Source of the DNA: Prevotella sp.
GTDB lineage: Bacteria > Bacteroidota > Bacteroidia > Bacteroidales > Bacteroidaceae
Direction of reading: 5' to 3'
NCBI GenBank assembly: GCA_017554105.1
Contig: JAFZIY010000017.1
Span: forward strand, 1 to 64,000
DNA: 64,000 nucleotides
Shown here: piece after piece, positions 36,599-45,738 of the stretch
How the letters are laid out: the number at the start of each line of letters is the position of its first letter
Numbering within the stretch: the first letter of the stretch is position 1
Program-made: the position numbers and the translations under genes
The notes under the pieces: generated by a model
The model's database searches: none
The model's input: the letters and a program-made list of their open reading frames with translations, nothing else
Told to the model about the DNA's origin: nothing

Positions 36599-38659
36599 CT
36601 ACTTTTCAACAAGTATTCGGGCATCAACGGCAATGACATCGTTCTCGTCTGCAAGTAGCGGATTGATGTCCATTTCCTTGATTTCGGTAGCGAAACGGAG
36701 GAGAGTTGACAGACGGACGATTATCTCAGCATACTTCTTCTCGTTTACGCCCTGCTGCCCGCGTGTTCCTTTTATTATTTTATAGCCTCGCAATGAATGA
36801 ATCATACTATAGGCTTCCTCATAAGACAATGGTGCAAGACCACTGGAAACATCCTTCAACACCTCAACAAAGATGCCGCCAAGTCCACAAAGAACGACAT
36901 GACCGAAACGCGGCTCATATTTGGCGCCGATAAACAGTTCAGTGCCCTTAATCATCTTCTGAACCATCACGGCAGTGGCATCAGGTATCTTCATCATGCG
37001 GTCAAACTCAAGGGCAAGGTGCTCTGGGGTACGCACATTAAGTGCAACGCCGCCCACATCACTCTTATGAACTGGTCCAACGACCTTTGCCACAACGGGA
37101 TAACCACTCTTCTCGGCGAATGCCAGCAGTTCGTTCTTGTCGTTGCTGACAATCTCTGGAACGGTGGGAATGCCCGCACTCTGCAATAAGTCGTGTACAA
37201 GATTAGGCGCGATGTAGCCGTTATCTGCTATTCCATCTATGATGCGACGTATGCGCGGCACGTCAACACCATGTATCTCTATCTGTCCGTCGGCAGGTGC
37301 AGGAGTCTTCATCACCTGTGTCAGGGCCGTTGCGAGCACCACCTCATCGGAGAAGTTGACGTGTCCTCTTTGCAAGAACTCGTGCACTTCAGGACCTGCG
37401 GTGCTGACACTTGGCAATATCGGGAATATAGGTTTCTTACATTCCTGTATCTTCTTGTGAAGAACATCGTAGGTCTCATATAGCTGAACAAGTCCCGGAG
37501 TACCGAAGATTACCATTATGGCATCGATGTCCTTGAACTTCTTCTCACAGAAATCTACTGCTATTCCGAGTTGTTCTGCCGTTCCCGTAGCAAGGATGTC
37601 TATAGGATTTGCGACTGAAGAGCCTGGGAAGAGTTTGTCTTTCAGTTCATCGGCACTCTTTCCCGTGAGCGGCGGCACGTTCATTCCACCCTTGGAGAGG
37701 GCATCGGTGAGCATCACGCCTGGTCCGCCAGCATGGGTGACAATAGCGAAGTTCTTGCCCGTGAAGCGCGGAAGGGTGAATATGCAACCCACTGTGGTAA
37801 GTTCGTCACGCGAGAAACAACGCACGATACCAGCCTTACGGAACAATGCCTCAACGGCGGAGTCGCTCGATGCAATGGCTCCCGTATGACTTGATGCGGC
37901 ACGACTGCCACTCTCTGACGAGCCTGCCTTGATGGCAGCGATGCGACATCCCTTGCGAATGAGTGATGTGGCATGATATAATAACTTGTCGGGGTCGGCG
38001 ATATTCTCTATGTAAAGCAGTTTAACAAGCGAGTCTTTCTCTGGATCGAAGTTGTTGTCCATGTATTCGAGAACTGTCTCGATACCTATCTGATGACCAT
38101 TGCCCACCGACCAGACGGAATTGAATGGCAGTCCCTTTGTAACGGCACTCTCAAGAATGAACACGGCTGTTGCACCTGAACCGGAAATGAAGTCCACACC
38201 CTTCGGGTTGAGGTGAGGTATCGGCTTTGTGAAAACCGAATGATGGCAACGTGTAAGCAGACCTATGCAGTTGGGTCCTATAAGTGCACATCCATAACGG
38301 TCGCAAGTGTCGAGGATGCGTTGCTCAAGTTCTGCACCCGCCTTTGTCTCCTCACCGAAACCTGCAGAGATGATGATGAAGGCACGCACCTGCTTCTCGG
38401 CCGCAAGATACTCCACATAGTCAGGACAGAAACGAGCAGCGACAACAAGGATTGCAAGGTCGGTGGGAGGCACCTCCTTGACATCGTGAAACACCTTTAT
38501 GCCCTGAACCTCATCTTCCTTCGGGTTGACGATACGTAGTGTTCCCTGGAATCCACCGCTGATAAGGTTGCGAACTACCGCACCACCTGGCTTGTGACAG
38601 TTGTTTGAGCCACCAATAACCACAATGCTCTCTGGTTGTAATAATTGCTTGTTAATCAT
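36599..38659 (-). CDS. ADP-forming acetate/aryl-acyl-CoA synthetase (single chain)
   Basis: 686 residues with the fused architecture of NDP-forming acyl-CoA synthetases. Residues 1-130 are a CoA-binding Rossmann domain (SIVVIGGSNNCHKPGGAV). About 145-300 is the ligase domain with the phosphorylated histidine in ASSHTGAIASSD. The C-terminal part (about 460-686) is an ATP-grasp domain (PVVAKVVGPVHKSDVGGVAL, and the late GVNEKKYAEIIVRLS...INPLLADENDV). The enzyme converts acyl-CoA + ADP + Pi to acid + ATP. Phenylacetate-CoA ligase lies divergently next to it, and the aromatic 2-oxoacid oxidoreductase is elsewhere in the window. Aryl-acetyl-CoA is therefore a plausible substrate besides acetyl-CoA, but sequence alone does not decide. 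Confidence 0.88.
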   Translation of the reverse strand: MINKQLLQPESIVVIGGSNNCHKPGGAVVRNLISGGFQGTLRIVNPKEDEVQGIKVFHDVKEVPPTDLAILVVAARFCPDYVEYLAAEKQVRAFIIISAGFGEETKAGAELEQRILDTCDRYGCALIGPNCIGLLTRCHHSVFTKPIPHLNPKGVDFISGSGATAVFILESAVTKGLPFNSVWSVGNGHQIGIETVLEYMDNNFDPEKDSLVKLLYIENIADPDKLLYHATSLIRKGCRIAAIKAGSSESGSRAASSHTGAIASSDSAVEALFRKAGIVRCFSRDELTTVGCIFTLPRFTGKNFAIVTHAGGPGVMLTDALSKGGMNVPPLTGKSADELKDKLFPGSSVANPIDILATGTAEQLGIAVDFCEKKFKDIDAIMVIFGTPGLVQLYETYDVLHKKIQECKKPIFPILPSVSTAGPEVHEFLQRGHVNFSDEVVLATALTQVMKTPAPADGQIEIHGVDVPRIRRIIDGIADNGYIAPNLVHDLLQSAGIPTVPEIVSNDKNELLAFAEKSGYPVVAKVVGPVHKSDVGGVALNVRTPEHLALEFDRMMKIPDATAVMVQKMIKGTELFIGAKYEPRFGHVVLCGLGGIFVEVLKDVSSGLAPLSYEEAYSMIHSLRGYKIIKGTRGQQGVNEKKYAEIIVRLSTLLRFATEIKEMDINPLLADENDVIAVDARILVEK

Positions 38660-38670
38660 AATATTTATAA

Positions 38671-38690
38671 AGTTGACAAGTTGACGAGTT
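38671..38690. repeat. Short stutter repeat upstream of acyl-CoA synthetase
   Basis: AGTTGACAAGTTGACGAGTT (38671-38690), the same word family as the hairpin behind paaK (40223-40305). A related ACAAGTTG lies at 38735-38742. No clean hairpin forms here. Confidence 0.5.
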
Positions 38691-38828
38691 CTTTCTCCGC
38701 TTCGCTATGAAAGCGCCCCTTTGGGTCGAGCGGACAAGTTGTTTGTTTAGTAAAAAACTCTCTTATATGAATTATGTTGCAAATTTAATACAATTAGAAT
38801 AAAGGACAAAAGTTTTTCTTCGTATTTT

Positions 38829-38859
38829 TTTGTATCGTGATGTTTTTATTGTACTTTTG
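38829..38859 (+). promoter_or_regulatory. Perfect Bacteroidota promoter for phenylacetate-CoA ligase
   Basis: -33 TTTG (38829-38832), exactly 19 bases, -7 TACTTTTG (38852-38859). Start of transcription about 38866. Confidence 0.85.
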
Positions 38860-38897
38860 CATAACTTTTCAGAACATAATACAATAATATACAAACG

Positions 38898-40208
38898 ATG
38901 AATTATTCAGAGTACTTTAATCCTGAACTTGAAACGATGTCAAGAGAAGACATCGAGAAACTACAACTTGAAAGACTTAAGAAAACCGTGCAGCATTGCA
39001 TGAACTCGGATTTCTACCGTAGGAAATTTGAGGAAATGGGTATAACTCCCGACGACATCAAGACATTGGACGACGTGAGGAAACTGCCTTTCACTACGAA
39101 AGAAGACCTGCGCGACAACTATCCGTTCGGACTGGCATCAATTCCATTGAAGGAATGCACCCGCCTGCACTCTTCAAGCGGAACGACAGGTAATCCCACC
39201 GTGGTGCTTCACTCAAAGAAAGACCTCGAAGAATGGGCTAATGCTGTGGCACGATGCCTATGGATGGTGGGCAGTCGACCAGATGATGTGTTCCAGAACT
39301 CGGCAGGCTACGGAATGTTCACCGCAGGACTCGGATTCCAGTACGGTGCAGAGAAAGTTGGAATGCTCACCGTTCCTGCTGCTGCTGGCAATACCAAACG
39401 CCAGATAAAGTTCATCAAGGACTTCGGAACAAATGTGCTGCATGCAATACCTTCATACGCATCGCGTATCTACGAGGTTATGCAGGACGAAGGCGTTGAC
39501 CCTCGCAAGGATACCAACCTGCGCATTCTCTGCATCGGAGCAGAGCCTCATAGTGAAGAACAACGCAAGCGCATTGAGGACAACCTCGGCGTTAAGGCAT
39601 ACAATTCATACGGTATTTCAGAGATGATGGGCCCTGGCGTTGCCTTCGAATGCAAGGAACAGAACGGACTGCACATCTGGGAAGACTATTTCATCGTGGA
39701 GATTATTAATCCTGAGACACTTGAACCTGCCAAGGATGGTGAACTGGGAGAACTGGTGCTGACGACAATCAACCGCGAGGCAATGCCTCTGTTGCGCTAC
39801 CGTACCCGTGACCTTACTTACATCCTCCCTGGCGAATGCCCATGCGGTCGCCATCATCGCCGTCTGGCCCGTCTGCAGGGACGTTCCGACGACATGATAA
39901 TCCTGAAGGGTGTGAACATCTTCCCAATACAGATAGAGAAGATATTGATGCAGTTCAAGGAACTGTCTTCCGACTTCCTCATCACACTTGAGACAATACC
40001 TAACGGCGACATCATGACCATAGAGGTGGAACTGAAGGAGATGACCGACGACTATCAGCACCTGCAGTTGCTCACTCGTGAGATAACCCGCCAGTTGCAC
40101 GATGAGATTCTCATCACTCCAAAGGTGAAACTCGTACCAAAGGGTGCCCTGAAAGCATCCGATGAGTCAAAGGCCGTGAGAGTGAAAGACCTTAGAAAGA
40201 AGTTTTAA
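38898..40208 (+). CDS. paaK: Phenylacetate-CoA ligase (AMP-forming)
   Basis: 436 residues, the usual size of PaaK. The ATP-binding P-loop is SSSGTTGNPT (about 93-102), the adenylate motif YGISEMMGPG, the hinge YRTRDLTYIL and the C-terminal GRSDDMIILKGVNIFP; near the hinge is the CPCGRHHRRL cysteine stretch typical of the PaaK branch. It joins phenylacetate (or a related aryl acetate such as indole-3-acetate) to CoA with ATP going to AMP. Bacteroidota lack the aerobic Paa ring-opening pathway, so the ligase probably pairs with IorAB for reversible 2-oxoacid/aryl-acetate metabolism. It is followed by an ACT-domain gene 126 bases downstream. Perfect promoter upstream. Confidence 0.9.
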   Translation: MNYSEYFNPELETMSREDIEKLQLERLKKTVQHCMNSDFYRRKFEEMGITPDDIKTLDDVRKLPFTTKEDLRDNYPFGLASIPLKECTRLHSSSGTTGNPTVVLHSKKDLEEWANAVARCLWMVGSRPDDVFQNSAGYGMFTAGLGFQYGAEKVGMLTVPAAAGNTKRQIKFIKDFGTNVLHAIPSYASRIYEVMQDEGVDPRKDTNLRILCIGAEPHSEEQRKRIEDNLGVKAYNSYGISEMMGPGVAFECKEQNGLHIWEDYFIVEIINPETLEPAKDGELGELVLTTINREAMPLLRYRTRDLTYILPGECPCGRHHRRLARLQGRSDDMIILKGVNIFPIQIEKILMQFKELSSDFLITLETIPNGDIMTIEVELKEMTDDYQHLQLLTREITRQLHDEILITPKVKLVPKGALKASDESKAVRVKDLRKKF

Positions 40209-40222
40209 ATATCCAGTTGACG

Positions 40223-40305
40223 AGTTGACAAGTTAACAAGTTGACAAGTTAATTGTTGACGAGTTAATTGTCCAACAAGTCTTGAAATCAAGCAACTTGT
40301 CAACT
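40223..40305. repeat. Stutter hairpin between paaK and the ACT gene
   Basis: Tandem copies of GTTGACAAGTT-like words (40223-40268) on the left. AACTTGTCAACT (40294-40305) on the right pairs perfectly with 40223-40234 and also with a second copy at about 40239-40250, so alternative hairpins are possible. It probably attenuates or terminates behind paaK. Confidence 0.65.
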
Positions 40306-40334
40306 AAAATACTAGTCCACTAAAAACCCAAGAT

Positions 40335-40685
40335 ATGACCTTCAAACAATTATCTATATTCATTGAAAACAAGCAGGGAACACTTATTAAAGTGCTCTCA
40401 ATCCTCAAGGAGGCGGGAATACAAATAATAGCTTCCACAGTAGCAGACACCCTCGATAACGGTATCTATCGCATCATCTGCAACGAGCCGGAACGTGCCT
40501 TCCTGATGCTTAGTGATGCTGGTCTGACGGTAAACATCACCGAGGTGAATGCAATAGAACTTGACGACCAACCGGGAAAGGCAGCCGATGCTCTCACTCC
40601 CATCAGCAATAGCGGAGCAGACATCGCATACCTCTATTCCTTCCTGCTCAACGGCAAGGGCATTCTGGTTTATCGAACTCGATAA
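40335..40685 (+). CDS. ACT-domain protein, apparently C-terminally shortened
   Basis: 116 residues with two ACT-like beta-alpha-beta units (start FKQLSIFIENKQGTLIKVLSIL; second from about residue 75, DIAYLYSFLLNGKGILVYR). Proteins of this type beside paaK and iorAB in Bacteroidota usually bind an amino acid and are, from memory, about 140 residues. This one stops just after the GILVYR strand, where relatives continue for one more helix and strand. The last 38 bases of the gene overlap, on the opposite strand, the end of the thioesterase gene. I infer that a deletion joined the two convergent genes; the stop codon may have been supplied by the rearrangement. Confidence 0.8.
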   Translation: MTFKQLSIFIENKQGTLIKVLSILKEAGIQIIASTVADTLDNGIYRIICNEPERAFLMLSDAGLTVNITEVNAIELDDQPGKAADALTPISNSGADIAYLYSFLLNGKGILVYRTR

Positions 40686-41070
40686 ACTGTCCCTCCTTAC
40701 GATAGCCACTTGAGGTGAAGATTGCCAGCAGATTACCTTCTGCATCGGTGACCTTCACTTCTCCGTATGGCATGCGATGATGATTGACTATTTCGTGTGC
40801 CTCAGCATATATGGTACCTTTGTTAGCCGAACGCACAAAGACAATATTCGATGTGGTGTTGAACGTCAACGTACCATGACTATTCACGGCTGCCGCAAAA
40901 GCAAGGTCAGCAAGCGTGAACAATGCGCCACCTTGGCACACTCCCCCACCGTTGAGGTGCTCATCGCCCACTTCCATCTTCGCACGTGCATATCCCTCGC
41001 CCACCTCAACGAGTTCGGCACCGGCAAGCTTTGCAAACTTGTCTTTTTCAAAGAAATCCTTTATTGTCAT
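40648..41070 (-). CDS. PaaI-type hotdog thioesterase
   Basis: 140 residues, one hotdog-fold domain of the PaaI family (GVCQGGALFTLADLAFAAAVNSHG with the catalytic Asp region, TTSNIVFVRSANKGTIYAEA). PaaI-type enzymes hydrolyse aryl- and hydroxyaryl-acetyl-CoA and act as a safety valve. Placement beside paaK, an ACT protein and an ADP-forming acyl-CoA synthetase supports phenylacetyl-CoA-type substrates. The C-terminus (about FDKPECPCR) is encoded antisense to the end of the ACT gene (38-base overlap, 40648-40685) and is probably not native to the family. Confidence 0.88.
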   Translation of the reverse strand: MTIKDFFEKDKFAKLAGAELVEVGEGYARAKMEVGDEHLNGGGVCQGGALFTLADLAFAAAVNSHGTLTFNTTSNIVFVRSANKGTIYAEAHEIVNHHRMPYGEVKVTDAEGNLLAIFTSSGYRKEGQFIEFDKPECPCR

Positions 41071-41081
41071 AATAAAAAAGG

Positions 41082-41157
41082 TATAAGGTTTTGAGGTAAT
41101 AGGTTTTGAGGTGAAACCACCTGAAACCTAAAAGTGATGTAACCTCAAAACCTTATA
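41082..41157. repeat. Stutter hairpin between thrS and the thioesterase gene
   Basis: The 16-mer at 41082-41097 pairs perfectly with 41142-41157. AGGTTTTGAGGT recurs at 41086-41097 and 41101-41112, and GCCTCAAAATCT continues the theme on the right. Same style as 3584-3676 and 9136-9204. Confidence 0.65.
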
Positions 41158-41171
41158 GCCTCAAAATCTAT

Positions 41172-43136
41172 TTAGTCGTTAGGACGAAGGTCTGTTGCCT
41201 TCAACATCTCTGCAACTTCAGCATTGAGTTGAGCAGCAAACTCTTCCATCTTCAACTGACCTTGGTCACCCTGTCCCTGCTTACGCACGCTGACAAGACC
41301 TTCAGCCTCTTCCTTCTCGCCCACGATGAGCATGTAAGGAATACGCTTCAGCTCGTTGTCACGGATCTTACGACCTATCTTCTCGTTACGCTCGTCAACG
41401 GTAGCACGTACGCCCACGCTATCGAAATAGCGCTTCACGTTGTTGGCATAGTCCACGAACTTTTCTGAGATAGGAAGTATTGCCACCTGCTCAGGAGTGA
41501 GCCAGAGCGGGAACTTACCTGCGGTATGCTCTATGAGCACGGCGGTGAATCGCTCCATCGAACCGAATGGTGCACGGTGAATCATCACTGGAGTCTTCTT
41601 CGTGTTGTCCTCTGCGGTATATTCCAGTTTGAAGCGTACCGGCAGGTTATAGTCAACCTGAATGGTACCCAACTGCCAGCGGCGACCAATAGCGTCCTTA
41701 ACCATGAAGTCGAGCTTCGGACCATAGAAAGCAGCCTCGCCATACTCTATCTTCGCATTCAGGCCTTTCTCCTTGCAAGCGTCGATGATTGCCTGCTCTG
41801 CCTCTGCCCATACCTCGTCGGAACCGATATACTTCTCATGGTCGTTAGGGTCACGAAGCGAGATCTGTGCCTCGTAGTTGTCGAAGTTGAATGTTGAGAA
41901 CACGGTTTTGATGATATCCATCACACGGATGAACTCCTGCTTAATCTGGTCGGGACGGCAGAAGATGTGAGCATCGTCCTGTGTGAACGAGCGCACACGT
42001 GTCAGTCCGTGCAACTCACCACTCTTCTCATAGCGATATACCGTACCGAACTCTGCTATGCGAAGCGGCAGGTCCTTGTAACTACGTGGCTTGTTAGCGA
42101 AAATCTCGCAATGATGAGGGCAGTTCATCGGTTTCAGCATATACTCCTCGTCCTCCTCTGGAGTGTGGATAGGCTGGAACGAGTCCTTGCCATAGTGAGC
42201 ATAGTGACCACTAGTTACATAGAGGTTCTTCGAACCGATGTGCGGTGTGATAACCTCCTGATAGCCGTAGTTCTTCTGAATCTTGCGAAGCATGTCCTGA
42301 AGACGCAGACGCAGGTCTGTGCCCTTCGGCAACCAGATAGGCAATCCCTTGCCTACACGGTCGGAGAACATAAAGAGTTCCATCTCCTTACCTATCTTGC
42401 GGTGGTCGCGTTTCTTTGCCTCCTCCAGCATTACGAGATACTCGTCAAGCATCTTCTTCTTCGGGAAGGAAATACCATAGATACGTGTCATCTGCTCACG
42501 GTTGGCATCGCCACGCCAGAAAGCACCTGCCACGCTGGTTATCTTTATCGCCTTGATATCACCTGTTGACATGAGGTGAGGACCACGACAGAGGTCGGTA
42601 AACGCTCCCTGGGTATATGTAGAGATTGTTCCATCCTCAAGATCCTGGTCGATATGCTCGCATTTATACTCCTGACCATCGGCCTTAAACTCGTTCAAGG
42701 CATCCGCCTTTGAGACATCACGACGTACAACGGGCTCATCCTTACGTGCCAGTTCCTGCATCTTAGCCTCAATCTTCGGGAAGTCGTTCTCTGAGATGGC
42801 AACGCCCTCTGGCGGCATCACGTCATAGAAGAAGCCGTTCTCGATGGCAGGACCGAAACCAAACTGTATTCCGGGATAAAGTTCCTGTAACGCCTCGGCA
42901 AGCAAGTGGGCACTGGTGTGCCAGAAGGTGTGCTTACCCTCCTCGTCCTCAAACTTATAGAGGGCGATGGTAGCGTCTTCGTTTATTGGTCTGTTAAGTT
43001 CTACTGTCTCGCCGTTCACTCCGCAACTTACAACGTTGCGTGCCAAAGCAGGCGAAATGCTTTCAGCAATCTGAAGTCCAGTCACGCCCTGTTCATACTC
43101 GCGAACCGAACCGTCTGGAAAAGTAATTTTTATCAT
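41172..43136 (-). CDS. thrS: Threonyl-tRNA synthetase
   Basis: 654 residues with the complete order: TGS domain (1-62); editing/SAD domain (about 65-245) with [11 protein letters not shown], the HxxxH zinc/editing site, and FTDLCRGPH; class II core (about 265-540) with motif 2 ([30 protein letters not shown]), [10 protein letters not shown] and motif 3 ([12 protein letters not shown]); and the anticodon-binding domain (about 550-654). It charges tRNA-Thr. In many bacteria thrS heads the infC-rpmI-rplT operon; here those genes are 15 kb away on the other strand. Three promoter-like sequences precede it (43167-43365). Confidence 0.97.
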   Translation of the reverse strand: MIKITFPDGSVREYEQGVTGLQIAESISPALARNVVSCGVNGETVELNRPINEDATIALYKFEDEEGKHTFWHTSAHLLAEALQELYPGIQFGFGPAIENGFFYDVMPPEGVAISENDFPKIEAKMQELARKDEPVVRRDVSKADALNEFKADGQEYKCEHIDQDLEDGTISTYTQGAFTDLCRGPHLMSTGDIKAIKITSVAGAFWRGDANREQMTRIYGISFPKKKMLDEYLVMLEEAKKRDHRKIGKEMELFMFSDRVGKGLPIWLPKGTDLRLRLQDMLRKIQKNYGYQEVITPHIGSKNLYVTSGHYAHYGKDSFQPIHTPEEDEEYMLKPMNCPHHCEIFANKPRSYKDLPLRIAEFGTVYRYEKSGELHGLTRVRSFTQDDAHIFCRPDQIKQEFIRVMDIIKTVFSTFNFDNYEAQISLRDPNDHEKYIGSDEVWAEAEQAIIDACKEKGLNAKIEYGEAAFYGPKLDFMVKDAIGRRWQLGTIQVDYNLPVRFKLEYTAEDNTKKTPVMIHRAPFGSMERFTAVLIEHTAGKFPLWLTPEQVAILPISEKFVDYANNVKRYFDSVGVRATVDERNEKIGRKIRDNELKRIPYMLIVGEKEEAEGLVSVRKQGQGDQGQLKMEEFAAQLNAEVAEMLKATDLRPND

Positions 43137-43166
43137 ATTTACAATATATGGTTAGTTTATCGCCTG

Positions 43167-43197
43167 CAAAGTTACTGAAAGTTGAGGGCAAAACAAA
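43167..43197 (-). promoter_or_regulatory. thrS promoter P1 (perfect)
   Basis: Minus strand: -33 TTTG (CAAA 43194-43197), 19-base spacer, -7 TAACTTTG (CAAAGTTA 43167-43174). Confidence 0.8.
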
Positions 43198-43243
43198 AGA
43201 ATTATTCATTTTTTTGCCGAGACGTAGTAACTTCGACGATAGT

Positions 43244-43274
43244 CAAAGTTAGTGCAAACCGAAGACAATACAAA
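43244..43274 (-). promoter_or_regulatory. thrS promoter P2 (perfect)
   Basis: Minus strand: -33 TTTG (CAAA 43271-43274), 19-base spacer, -7 TAACTTTG (CAAAGTTA 43244-43251). Confidence 0.7.
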
Positions 43275-43334
43275 ATAAATGGGAGTTTATTTTTATTGTT
43301 AAGGTGCAGCCTAACTTCATGGAGCGAAGCGACA

Positions 43335-43365
43335 TAAAGTTACTGAAAGTTGAGCGAAAAACAAA
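43335..43365 (-). promoter_or_regulatory. thrS promoter-like P3, duplicate of P1 region
   Basis: Minus strand: -33 TTTG (CAAA 43362-43365), 19-base spacer, -7 TAACTTTA (one mismatch). The 18-mer AAAGTTACTGAAAGTTGA at P1 (43168-43185) recurs at 43336-43353, so P3 looks like a duplicated and slightly decayed P1. Confidence 0.5.
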
Positions 43366-43397
43366 TAATATTTGGGTTTTCCCTTACTTCTTACCTC

Positions 43398-45242
43398 TTA
43401 TCTCTTATTAACCACAATCACAAAACCACCACGTGGCTGGCAATCAATCTTTGAAGGCAGTTTCCCGATATTGCTTATCTGCCATTTGCCACTGGCATCG
43501 TCAGCAAACAGGCGAACATTCTTTTTCTTGCCCTTTATGAAACTGAGGTTGCAATCCAGCGTCTTCGCCTCGTCGGAGCCATTGATGCCTGCCACATACC
43601 ATATGTCGCCACTCCTACGGGCAAGTACAGCACTCTCGCCGGGATAGCCGCTAACATAACGTGTCTCATCCCATACGGTGGGCAACTGTCCCAGGAACGC
43701 CTTCACCTCATCGGGCTGTGCCAGGAAACTCTCGGGACGGTCGGCAAGGTGTTGCAATCCACTCTCATAGAGCACCGTGAGCGCCAACTCATGGGCAAGC
43801 GAGGTGATATGTGGGTGTTGTGAGTCGCTGAAGGCACACGGGGTATAGTCCATCGGACCGATGACGTTTCGTGTAAAAGGCAGAGTGGCGTTGTGGCAAG
43901 CAGCCTTCTTCGTGAAGTGAGGCACATTGTTATACCACTCGGCACCATATACGCCCTCCGTAGAGAGCAGGTTGGGATAAGTGCGCTGCCATCCGCGAGG
44001 GATTGGCGCACCGTGGAAGTTCACCAGCAGATGATGACGGGCAGCACTCTCCAACAAATCCTGACAGTAGTCCATGTTAGCCTGGTTGTCGCCACTGAAG
44101 AAGTCAATCTTCACGCCAGCCACACCTATCTTCTCACACCATGCGAACTCTTTCTCGCGGTCTTCGGGCTTGTTCAGACGATACTTAGGACCCGGGGCAC
44201 CGTTCACCCAGCCAATTGACGAATTGTACCATATCAGCGGCTTCACGCCCTTGGAATTAGCGTAGGCAACGGCATCCTCTATGGTCTTGCCCTCGTTGCT
44301 GGCCAACTTGTCCATCTCGTCCCACTCGGCATCGATGAGCACGTATGGCAGATGAAGCGTGACAGCCATATCCACATATTTCTTGATGATGTTATAGTCG
44401 TTCGAGCCATGATTGTTCGCCCAATATATCCACGACACCACTCCCGGGTGTATCCAACTGACATAGTCGAGCTTCGACGGTTCGCTGACATCGGTCACCA
44501 ATGTTGATTGCACGATATCTGCCAAATGACCGATGATGACAACACGCCAAGGGGTATGCCAGTCGCCTGTCAGCAGCAGGTCGTTCTGGTCTTGCACTAC
44601 GCTGAACACCTCGCCTTTGTTAAAAAGACTCGAAGCACTCTGCCGACGCTCGATATTTGCCTCGGTGATAAGGGCAAACACACCGTCAGCAGGCTCCATC
44701 AACAATGGATACCCCCAATGAGTGTTGATATCATTTTGGACCATAGAACCGCCAAAACCACCTAAAGTCTTCACCTGGGCTGTGGTCGTCATAGGGAAGA
44801 AACCCTCGTAGCCGTCACTCCATTGCTGCATCCAGCGCTTCGTACCCTCTGGGATGATGTAGTTGGTATCCTCACTGGGCACCTTGTTGTCCCGCAGGTG
44901 CGAATATTCATAACGGAAAGCAATACCATCGTTGTATAATCGCATCACTATCTTCGACACTGCAAAGTTTCTCAGCGGAGAGCTATACTCATTGGCCTTG
45001 TTAGTACAGTGCAGGCGCTTTCCTTCCAGCATCCGATAGTCATCCTCCACCTTCCTGACGAAATCCAGCTTTTCAAACGGGATGTCTGCCAGTTCCAGCA
45101 CCTGCTTCTTCTCATAACTGATTATTAACTTATTGCCTATTGTCTTTGCCGTCAATTTGCCATTAGGAGACTTCGCCTCCTGAGCGTTAACAGACAATGA
45201 AACACTACATAAGAATACAATAGATAGATAAAGACTTTTCAT
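43398..45242 (-). CDS. Glycoside hydrolase family 97
   Basis: I start at ATG 45242 (614 residues), which gives a normal signal peptide (MKSLYLSIVFLCSVSLSVNAQ); an in-frame ATG 42 bases upstream would spoil it. The N-terminal beta-sandwich (about 22-260) is followed by the GH97 catalytic TIM barrel (about 265-550), with WIHPGVVSWIYWANNHGSNDY, VLIDAEWDE and VKIDFFSGDNQ, and a C-terminal beta domain. GH97 has inverting alpha-glucosidases (SusB, Glu base) and retaining alpha-galactosidases with an Asp nucleophile in a VKIDF-type strand. The Asp here favours the retaining, galactosidase-like branch, but that is a moderate inference. Calcium-dependent, periplasmic. No sus or PUL genes are adjacent. 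Confidence 0.88.
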   Translation of the reverse strand: MKSLYLSIVFLCSVSLSVNAQEAKSPNGKLTAKTIGNKLIISYEKKQVLELADIPFEKLDFVRKVEDDYRMLEGKRLHCTNKANEYSSPLRNFAVSKIVMRLYNDGIAFRYEYSHLRDNKVPSEDTNYIIPEGTKRWMQQWSDGYEGFFPMTTTAQVKTLGGFGGSMVQNDINTHWGYPLLMEPADGVFALITEANIERRQSASSLFNKGEVFSVVQDQNDLLLTGDWHTPWRVVIIGHLADIVQSTLVTDVSEPSKLDYVSWIHPGVVSWIYWANNHGSNDYNIIKKYVDMAVTLHLPYVLIDAEWDEMDKLASNEGKTIEDAVAYANSKGVKPLIWYNSSIGWVNGAPGPKYRLNKPEDREKEFAWCEKIGVAGVKIDFFSGDNQANMDYCQDLLESAARHHLLVNFHGAPIPRGWQRTYPNLLSTEGVYGAEWYNNVPHFTKKAACHNATLPFTRNVIGPMDYTPCAFSDSQHPHITSLAHELALTVLYESGLQHLADRPESFLAQPDEVKAFLGQLPTVWDETRYVSGYPGESAVLARRSGDIWYVAGINGSDEAKTLDCNLSFIKGKKKNVRLFADDASGKWQISNIGKLPSKIDCQPRGGFVIVVNKR

Positions 45243-45321
45243 GCTTAAATAAATTTTCCTGCAAAGGAAATAAAAAAAATACAATTACACAAACTTTCGC
45301 CCGATTATATTACGACCTCGA

Positions 45322-45738
45322 TTACTTGTTAATAACCCACATTCCACTTTTATTACTTCCCTTTCTCTCTATAATACCAGCATCCTTAAGAGATGCAATA
45401 TGCTTTCTTGCCATTCTGCCACTAATGCCTAAGGCATAGCCAATCTCATTTGCCGTCATCAGAGGGTTGTCATGAAGCAAGGCAAGCACACTCCATGCGG
45501 AATCAGACATCAAAGGATGCTGCTTTTTCAACTTTTCAAGAACAGCATGCCGAACCTTATTAGGAATTTTATTGGGAACTTTATTAGGAACTTCCTCTGG
45601 TTCTTCCTCAATACGGCTCATTGCGTCAAGCAAGCAGTGTAGCATAAACTCTATGAAAGCAGTACTGTTGCCTATGGCATCGCATTTTGCTATCACGTCG
45701 TAGTACTCCTGCTGGTTCCCATTACAGCAGCAAATCAT
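45322..45738 (-). pseudogene. C-terminal stump of a Fic-family protein
   Basis: 138 codons. From NQQEYYDVIAKCDAIGNSTAFIEFML onward it matches the segment that follows the catalytic HPFxDGNGR region in Fic AMP-transferases. It continues with a winged helix-turn-helix (about 80-138, MTANEIGYALGISGRMARKHIASLKDAGIIERKG). The Fic core itself is absent. The ORF opens 17 bases inside the end of the unrelated gene 45722-46477 and has a non-family start (MICCC). So an insertion or deletion joined that gene to the Fic remnant. The repeated VPNKVPNKIPNKV linker is a common feature of such proteins. It might still be made as a small DNA-binding protein, but a dead remnant is more likely. Confidence 0.8.
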
